Assembly (NCBI GenBank): GCA_945643635.1
Contig: CALZFC010000112.1
Location: 677,501 to 741,500 of the forward strand
Reading direction: 5' to 3'
Length of the DNA stretch: 64,000 bases
Source of the DNA: Allodiplogaster sudhausi
Lineage: Eukaryota; Nematoda; Chromadorea; Rhabditida; Diplogasteridae
Shown here piece after piece: positions 57,318-64,000 of this stretch; within the stretch, counting starts at the first letter, position 1, and every line of letters begins with the position of its first letter. The notes beneath the pieces are model-generated. The model saw nothing but the letters and a program-made list of their open reading frames with translations. It did no database searches and had not been told where the DNA came from. The position numbers and the translations under genes are program-made.

Positions 57318-57502
57318 TCTTCGTGCACTCAGGACGATAAAGCCATTTAATTTTGTTGTAAATAATGGAATAGATCGAGCGCTTATTTTCTACTTTCCTT
57401 TTGCTTCTTCACCGTCGTTTTCCCCTTTCACTCTTTGCGCTCTCCTTCTTTAGCACTATCTCCCCTCCTTTCTCTCTCACTCTTTCTCTCTTTCTTTTGC
57501 AG

Positions 57503-58298
57503 GTGCCACTTCTTGCAAGAGAACGTGCTTTTCCTCTCTGAGCGGCTCCACCTTTGGCACTCTTCTTCTGAATGCAAACGCTTTTCATGGCTACTGTCGG
57601 AGGTAAGAAACTGAGGGAGAAAGAGAGAGAGAAAGAGAATGAGAGAAACAGAGAGAGAGAGAAAGAGAGAAAGAGAGGGAGGTAGAAGAAGATGAGAAAG
57701 AGGCGATAAGAAAGAGAGGATAAAATGAGGAGGATGAGGGGCAGAGATGGACATGCGCGCTGAGCAAAGAGGATCAAACAAATTTGCCAAGAGGGATGAG
57801 AAGTGTCTGGAGAGTGATACAGTCTCTTCTAAAGACAGAGTTCCCTTCTAATCAACAAGCGTGTACTGGTCTGTCAGAAGCCTGTCATTCTCTTACTTCC
57901 CCCCTCTCTCCCTCTCTCTCTCCCTTTCTCTCTATCTCTCTCTAACTGAACTACTCGATCGCCCCCCGTGGGATTTGAAGCTTGGAGTGGATTGAGTAAA
58001 GGTCATGTCTATTTGCATGAGAGGATGCCTGAGGGCTCTCCCCCCCCCCCCCTCCCATAGGTGTGCCGCTAAGTGACTCCACTACATCACGTTCTGGTCA
58101 CTTACCTCTCTTCTCAGCTCTCGCCTCATCAACTTCTTGTTCTCCCTCTCTCTCTCTCTCTCTCGCTTTCTATGGTAATCTTACGCGCTCTCTTCTCTTT
58201 TGCAGACTTTTTAAAGACAATATTTGCACTCTCGTACCTCGCATTATCGCATACTTTCGCTCTTTTTGCTGAACGCAATTCTAACTCTTTTACTATAA
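57503..58298 (+). other. Candidate exon pair of an unknown gene
   Basis: 57503-57602 follows a strong acceptor (CTTTCTTTTGCAG) and ends at a consensus donor (GTAAGA). 58206-58298 follows CTCTTTTGCAG and ends at GTGAGC. In one phase the two join through an AG|A codon and give CHG-type text ending ...RLFKDNICTLVPRIIAYFR before a stop. No homology is recognised. Chance splice-like sites are common in such pyrimidine-rich sequence, so this is weak. Confidence 0.2.
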
Positions 58299-59006
58299 GT
58301 GAGCTAAAAAGAAGGTCTAATAATGAGATGAGCCAATTGAAAAGGGGTGCCAAGGCAGCAGATAGGGTCCAGAAATCTAAGAGGGAACGTTGTGAGAGGG
58401 GTATAATAGAGAGCGAGAGAGAACGAGGTGGAGAGAGACAGATATAGAGAGAAAGAGAGAGAGACAAAGCTGAACAGCTGCGATGCTTCTTCTTCCGGCG
58501 GCCTTGCAACTCTGCTGATCAGGAAGCGTTCTCTCGAGAGAATAAACAGTAGACGCTGTCTCAGCTTCTCTCCTTCTCACTCTCTCTCTCTCAATATCTA
58601 TTACCCTTTCGATTCTGTTCTCTGCAATACGCCCCTTTAAAGGACCTCTCCGGCGAATATACAACTTGTCGTTTTATGTTTTTGTATGATAAAGTTCGGT
58701 CAGAAACATAGTGTGGAAGTGGTCCCGTGTCACAGAAATGTCTAGTTTGTTAAATATAAGCAGTTTTCGTGCGGGATTACGGTGCATTTTCCGCCCGCGA
58801 TCGTTCTTTGTGCTGAAGGTCAAGGCTGCCATCCCTCTCGCCTAGAGTGGCAGAGAAAAAGGGCATGGAATGATATGCACGTGATGGATTGTCTCTTTGG
58901 TGATAATAACTCCTTGCCAGTGTTGTATGCAGTGTTTCTCATTGATCTTGTTGCATACATTTGGAAATGTAACATTTTTAAAATAAAACTATATACAGGA
59001 TAGCCA

Positions 59007-59413
59007 ATGGATGACACAATCCATCCCTCTGCGTTTGATCCGACTGAAGAACAGCTAGAGAGAACTGTGCAACGCCGTCTGCTCGATAGCCAGCGAACGT
59101 CGAAGATATTCACTTCTGGCACGTCCCCCGATACCTTCCGATGCTCATGCTATCGGTGCGGCGTGGTCAGCGAGTACAGCACGAGCTACTGATGCCAGTC
59201 CGTGCTGAGACAGCCTGAGTCGTTGCTCCGCCGTGGAAGAGAGATCCACGACTTCGTGCGTGAGCTCGTCGGTGAGGAGGAAGTGCGCTGTGTCACGCAC
59301 AGCGAAGCCTTCCAGAGGCAGTTCCTGGATGATAATGGGGCTCGCCTCGCATCGAGACTCTATGATCTCTACGAGGCAGTACGTCGATCCCGCGCACTCC
59401 TTCCAACAAGTAA

Positions 59414-59457
<44 letters not shown>

Positions 59458-59730
59458 AAAGAGAGAGAGAGGAGAGGAAACAGAAAGAGAACATGGAGAG
59501 AGACAACAGAGCGAGAGGAAGAGTGTGTATCAGTGGAAATTTGCCAAAGTAATCGTTTCAGGTCTAAGAGGTATTCCATCTACCGCTGCCTTGCAACTGA
59601 AATATGGGGTCGAGCAGGGCGAAGCAACAGAATCGGGTTCCCCGCCTGCTTCATCATGGCCATCCGCGAGAAATGGCCTGAGCAGGACGGAATCTACCGC
59701 GGTTTCTTCGAAGTGGACTATGAGCTGTGA
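59007..59730 (+). CDS. P2X7 ballast-domain-like protein encoded by Kolobok copy 2
   Basis: Exon A 59007-59409 and exon B 59534-59730 join in phase 1 across a 124-bp GT-AG intron (GTAAGG...GTATCAG, with a GA tract inside), giving 600 bp: 199 codons and a stop. The product aligns with the C-terminal cytoplasmic ballast domain of the P2X7 receptor: C46-x-C48-x2-C51, a CC position at codons 62-63, RCVTHSEAF (C95), then KRYSIYRCLATEIWG, FPAC (C173), AIREKWPEQDGIYRGF near the end. In P2X7 this domain binds zinc and sits under the channel. There are no membrane segments here, so this is the domain alone. Codon 62 is TGA (59190-59192), where relatives have the first Cys of a Cys-Cys pair; thus it is either a pseudogene or a recoded frame. 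AATAAA follows at 59805. Its role in the element is unknown. Confidence 0.75.
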
Positions 59731-59804
59731 ATTTTTCTGAGATAAACGTTGTATGTATGAATGTGAGAACTGCAAATGAATACGGTGTCAGGGTGTTTGG
59801 CGCC

Positions 59805-59810
59805 AATAAA
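59805..59810 (+). terminator. Poly(A) signal between the two transposon genes
   Basis: AATAAA lies 75 bp after the stop of the ballast-domain gene and 66 bp before the transposase ATG. It suggests two separate transcripts. The same signal occurs in copy 1 at 23392. Confidence 0.55.
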
Positions 59811-59875
59811 TGGGGTAAGAAGCACAGGGAGGTTACACAGGGGCTCAGTCATCGAGGGCGACTCTTCTAGTCGCT

Positions 59876-60222
59876 ATGGTTCGCACGGTGACATGTGTTG
59901 TATGTGCTAATGTGGCCTACTCATCTGAAATGTCCGCGTTCACGAGTGTTCAACGGAAGAGGACGGCCTGGACCACTGCTATCTCCGGAGGAAACCCAGA
60001 ACAAGAGTCTATTCTACGCCGAAATATCTCCCTCTACATCGACCCCTTCCTCTGTCGTTCCCACTTCGACCCCAACGACTACCACTTGTCACGTTTCCCC
60101 GACCTCGGAGTCCATCTGTCTACTTCTGCATTGCCACGACGATGTGATGTCACGAGGATTGAAGTTGGAACTTATTTTATGCCTTATATCATACAAACAT
60201 AGAAACCGGGAGAGAACCACAT

Positions 60223-60293
<71 letters not shown>

Positions 60294-60342
60294 GAGAGAG
60301 AGAAAGAGAAAGAGAAAGAGAGAAAAAGAGAAAGAGAGAGAA

Positions 60343-60373
<31 letters not shown>

Positions 60374-62792
60374 GAGAGAGAGAGAGAAAATACCTAACCG
60401 CAGGGTGCACCGAGGGGGGCTCGCGAACGAGTTGGCAGTGACAGCCAGCTTCTTACGGGAAGGATTCTCCTTCCACGTCCTCTCCCGTTTCCTGGTCGGC
60501 CTTACTTTATCGCCGCTCCTCCTCGCTCGCAAGTAGCGGTGGCTCGACCCTTTCCTCTTGCCCGGCCTGGAATGCCCAAGTTGTCAAATGAGCAAATTCC
60601 ACAAGGAAGACATGTAGCAACAAAGACATCTACATTTGCTCTTGCCTCTCCGTCTGCACCACCTCCTCTAACCCCACTCTACCTACAGGAATCTAGTGAA
60701 GAAGTAAGTTAGATAACCTACATACATTTGTTTATCCTACCTTTTTCACAGGAAGAGAGAGAAGACGAGTCCGTCTTCGAAGATGACGACGACATCACTC
60801 CAGGAGCCTGCAATATCAATACTTCGGCTAAGTATGGTATAATAGATCTCAAATGTCTTAGCGAACTCTTACGTGACTGCGTGCACTGTTCAAAGGAACA
60901 AATATGTGACGTTAGTATTTGATCTACTTATGCATTATTTTCTACAAATTTCTGCCTTCAAGGTCATCATTCGGACTGAGGGGGCCGTAGTACATGCTGA
61001 GTCGACTTGTAGAATCAACCCGGCACACCACAGAACATGGTCGAGTAGCCCTAAGGTGCCAACCCAAGCACAGTCAACTAAGGAGAAGCTGCATGCCATC
61101 GCTATCGACTTGGTGGGCGCGGTGGTAACCACAACATATGGTTATGGAGTACGTTCGGAACTTATTTTTGACACAATGTAAAAAAAATTTTCAGGCAATT
61201 TCCCACTTTCTAAAGGTGCTAGGAGTGGCATACATGGAGAAAACGGCCTTCTATAACATCCGCGAGCATTACCTCATTCCAGCCATTGAGACGGTCTATA
61301 ATCGACATCATGAATATTGGAGAGGACGGATGCTAAATGATATCGCAAATGCTAGTTTCTAATTCAATAATTCTATATGAAAACCCTAATACGTTTAGGG
61401 ATCTCCCGTTCACCTTGCCGGAGACGGTGCATATGATTCTCGAGGCTTTTGCGCTATGAACTGCCGATATGAGCTAATGGATGTCAAGTATAATGCTATT
61501 GTTGCATTCAGCGTGACGGAAAAGAAAGAAACAAGTATGCCCCTCTCATTCAGTAATATTTCTCCTCTAAAAGGAAAAGATAAGTTATGGCTAACTACAG
61601 ATGGGTCGTCGCCAGCAATGGAGCCGTTGGGGATGAAGAAGGCACTCGACAGCCTCCTTGATGAACTTGGAGATGGAGTCACCAGTCCCATCGCTTCTCT
61701 CACGACGGATCGGAGCCGCTCTGTTGCCGCCGCCATCCGCCCCTACAAAATACGCCACATGACTGACTGCTGGCACCTCGTCAGGAATCACACAAAACAA
61801 ATTTTGGAGGTATTTTTACTCTAATTATTGACTTTTAAATTTGTTGATTCAGCAAGCCAAAAAGAAGAAAGGCGAAACACTGAGAGATTGGAGCCGCAGC
61901 CTAATCAACCATGCCTGGTTTGCCATAACAACAGCAAAGGGCAATGGATTATTGGCTCGCGAAAAGTATCTCGCAACATTGAACCATCTGGATGGGATCC
62001 ATGCCTGGCCCAAGGTTGCAAAAAGCATTCATTTGAACATCTAACAACAAATTTTAGAGCGCAAGGTTCCCAACGTTGACTAGCTGTGAGCATGGTCCCA
62101 ATCCAAGCGCTCCTACCAGAAGTCGTCTCTCGCCAAGTGTGCGTGAATGGCTTGGAGAATACTTTGAACGACAAGCAGATGATATTGAGAGAGCATCACC
62201 CTTTCTCACGACTTCACAGGCTAGACTACATAATAAAAACTAAAAGGAACAAATGGTCCTAATTTAGGTGCGCATTCTGCGCGGTATCTCCCAAAGGATC
62301 ATTACTTTTCGGTGGAAGGTACTAAGCTGCGTATGAAGATCGCAATAATGGATTGGAACGAAAGGAAGCGAGAGGTTGAAGAGGGAGCTATCAAGCAAAC
62401 AGGAACGAAGAGAGTTTTCAACAAAACTCACAGGGAATACCGCTCTCGAGCAGTATACAGCTCTGCCTCCCATGCATTCAGGTTAACGAGTAATGTAATA
62501 AGATAAAAGCTAACGCCATTTTAGGAAAGAAGTAATTGAAGAAGCGCACAGTGCCCGGCGGTCGATGGCACGCGCTCCATCAAAGAGAGGACGAGATGCG
62601 GACGGCGACGACTTCGCGGGAAGTCATGATGAGATGACGAGATTGAGCAGCTACTGGAAGAAGCTGAAATGGAGGAAGAAGACTATTTCAGCGACGAATT
62701 TTAATATATGTTTGCCACTTTTTGATATCTGTTCGCCAGTTCGAATAAGTTTGATTATCTGTACAGGTAAAGTAGCGAAGAATAGCAGTTAA
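59876..62792 (+). pseudogene. Kolobok THAP-domain transposase, copy 2
   Basis: Cut-and-paste transposase. Exon 1 (59876 to about 60165) encodes an N-terminal THAP finger: C7-x2-C10, W32, C60-x2-H63. Further exons join in phase: 60404-60703 (Pro/Arg-rich linker), 60752-60910 (acidic, then KYGIIDLKCLSELLRDCVHC), 60963-61148, 61195-61350, 61399-61534 (VHLAGDGAYDSRGFC, first catalytic Asp region), 61601-61809 (SLTTDRSRSV and RHMTDCWHLVRN), 61853-62014 (NHAWFAIT, HLDGIHAWPK), 62058-62219 (SCEHGP), 62268-62481, 62525-62792. Two introns, after 61350 and 62219, need GC-AG splicing because GT donors would give stops. At the start of the 62268 exon, 13 bp present in copy 1 are missing, removing the VESFH block with the candidate catalytic Glu and shifting frame. 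The C-terminal end is uncertain. Confidence 0.85.
60223..60388. repeat. (GA)n tract in transposase intron, copy 2
   Basis: The same interrupted GA tract as in copy 1, with nearly the same interruption pattern, within the first transposase intron. Confidence 0.9.
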
Positions 62793-63474
62793 AATACATA
62801 TTTGACAACTGGTATAGAATAGTATTTCAAATTGTTATCAGATTTCGAACTATGCAGAGCAGATAAAGTTACTATGCTAATAGGAAGAATCTAGCCGATT
62901 CTGAGCTATCCAAGCTTGCAGATTGTGAGACGACTCCCTGGTGAAGACGAAATGTAGTCGCCGAAGGCTAGAAAGATTCACACAAGCCTTTACTGTTTTT
63001 TCACTTTTAGTTTAAAATAATAATTTTATGGCATAAAATAAGGAACATTTTAATTATTCAAGTTATTCTAGAAAATTAGAATGCGAAAGATCACACGAAG
63101 TGAAGAAAAACTGATCTAAAGAACGCAGATATAACCAAAAGGCGCTAGGCGAACAAGATTCGCGCAGATAACCTTGAAGCACTCATTGCACTTCTCACCT
63201 CGCTTCAAACCTGAAGCACAGAAAGTGTTGAGCGAATTATGATTAAGCATTCAAATCATGTAAACAAATGACTAATAAACAACGAAAACCACGTAAAACG
63301 ATAGATGAAGTGGGCTGCCCTTTCGAAAACATTCAGCACAATCACAGTGTTCCGAAAAATATCGCCCCCTCGCGTATACTGTACGAGGGGCCGTTTTATT
63401 CCGCGTGAAAGTAAACTTTTTCAAACACCAATTATTAAAGGGGCGTGAAAACATTCGCCGGAGTGAACCTTTAA

Positions 63475-64000
63475 GATTTCATTGCAAATAACAAATAACC
63501 TTCAGGTCTTTATGAATCACCAGAAAGTATGGATGAAAGCAGAAACTGGGAGCCCCAAGGGGGGCCATCTAGCATTGTCCTAGACAATGTAGGCCAGGTT
63601 GTTACAATGACCATGCATCTATAATTTCGGCAACCACTTATCTCTCTAGTGAATCTTCTTGGATCTGGTCCCCTCTCTCTGCAATCCTCTTTCTCTCTCT
63701 ATCTCTCACACTCAGATATAGAGAGAAAGAGTATTACATATATCACTCTTTCTTTCCCTCCCTCTCATCAACTGGCGTGGAGCCCATTTGTTCAGCTAGA
63801 ACAACAGCACACGTCCATCGATAAATCAGACATTGTTCATAATAAGAACCGAAAAATTTCTGAATAAAAAGGTAGAGCTTAAAAAAAGTATTTTCGCCTA
63901 GATAAAAAAATTCCAGAAAAACCTCTCGTTTTGTCGTACTCTTATTTTTGCATGGAGCTTCTACAAAATCCAGAGCTAGATTAAAAGAGGTTAGAAGGTG
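63475..64000. other. Right-edge spacer
   Basis: Unique sequence after the second transposon, with a pyrimidine tract around 63670-63715 facing a short GA tract at 63718-63732. No exon or RNA gene is recognised. Confidence 0.5.

Larger units (their letters stand above)
48657..58640. other. 10-kb GA/CT-rich spacer without a recognised gene
   Basis: Derlin-2 3' sequence runs to a poly(A) signal near 49186. Beyond it the region alternates (GA)n and (CT)n tracts on the same strand. Examples are purine tracts at 50820-50870, 51310-51400, 51820-51930, 53283-53416 and 57605-57690, and pyrimidine tracts at 50990-51200, 51450-51610, 52090-52320, 53480-53580, 53700-53760, 54150-54410 and 56510-56610. 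Open frames here are low-complexity Ser/Leu or Arg/Glu translations. I see no conserved protein, tRNA or rRNA. A weak exon pair is listed separately. Confidence 0.6.
58641..63470 (+). mobile_element. Kolobok DNA transposon, copy 2 (longer copy)
   Basis: A 4,830-bp element with TTAA at 58637-58640 and 63471-63474 and the same terminal inverted repeats as copy 1. It contains, in order, a 366-bp leader without a clear gene, the P2X7-ballast-like gene, an internal poly(A) signal, the THAP transposase gene and about 680 bp of 3' non-coding sequence. Outside the internal deletion of copy 1, the two differ only at scattered bases, including a 6-bp difference near 61895, a 13-bp deletion near 62270 and a few substitutions, so their common origin is recent. 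Confidence 0.95.

Noticed and set aside
59007..59730. A complete P2X7 receptor gene
   Set aside because: No transmembrane segments or extracellular ATP-binding ectodomain precede the ballast region; the frame begins with its own Met inside the transposon.

Overview
The window comes from the nuclear genome of an animal, most likely an invertebrate. The genes are split by many short GT-AG introns. One encodes a nuclear-receptor zinc finger, a family found only in animals, and the others (BLM/RecQ helicase, Cramped-like, TRAP1, Derlin-2) are standard animal genes. Introns and spacers are packed with (GA)n/(CT)n tracts. I cannot name the species.

Layout. 1-434: two minus-strand exons of a nuclear receptor (second DNA-binding zinc finger and the following hinge), running off the left edge. 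717-10537: a 9.8-kb minisatellite built of 29-bp and 35-bp units with clear higher-order duplications. 12036-30290: a BLM-type RecQ helicase gene on the plus strand. Its introns hold a 1.27-kb foldback element with tRNA-like arms, a 278-bp TTAA-flanked MITE, a copy of a dispersed repeat and a 4.16-kb Kolobok transposon. 31931-39047: a Cramped (CRAMP1)-like SANT-domain gene of 19 exons. 39591-45611: TRAP1, mitochondrial Hsp90, 17 exons, 701 residues. 46252-48656: Derlin-2, 7 exons, 233 residues. 48657-58640: about 10 kb of GA/CT-rich spacer with no recognised gene. 58641-63470: a second, longer Kolobok copy. 63475-64000: spacer.

The four complete host genes lie head to tail on the plus strand, with gaps of 1.6, 0.5 and 0.6 kb. 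They have no obvious shared pathway: DNA repair, chromatin, mitochondrial chaperone and ER-associated degradation.

The most interesting object is the Kolobok element, present twice and nearly identical. Besides a multi-exon THAP-domain transposase it carries a separate two-exon gene, with its own poly(A) signal, for a 199-codon protein matching the cysteine-rich intracellular 'ballast' domain of the P2X7 receptor. In both copies that gene has an in-frame TGA where the family has a conserved cysteine. Each transposase copy is broken, at different places: copy 1 lost 678 bp of the N-terminal half, copy 2 lost 13 bp that include the candidate catalytic glutamate. A small Kolobok-type MITE with the same terminal core sits in the BLM gene.
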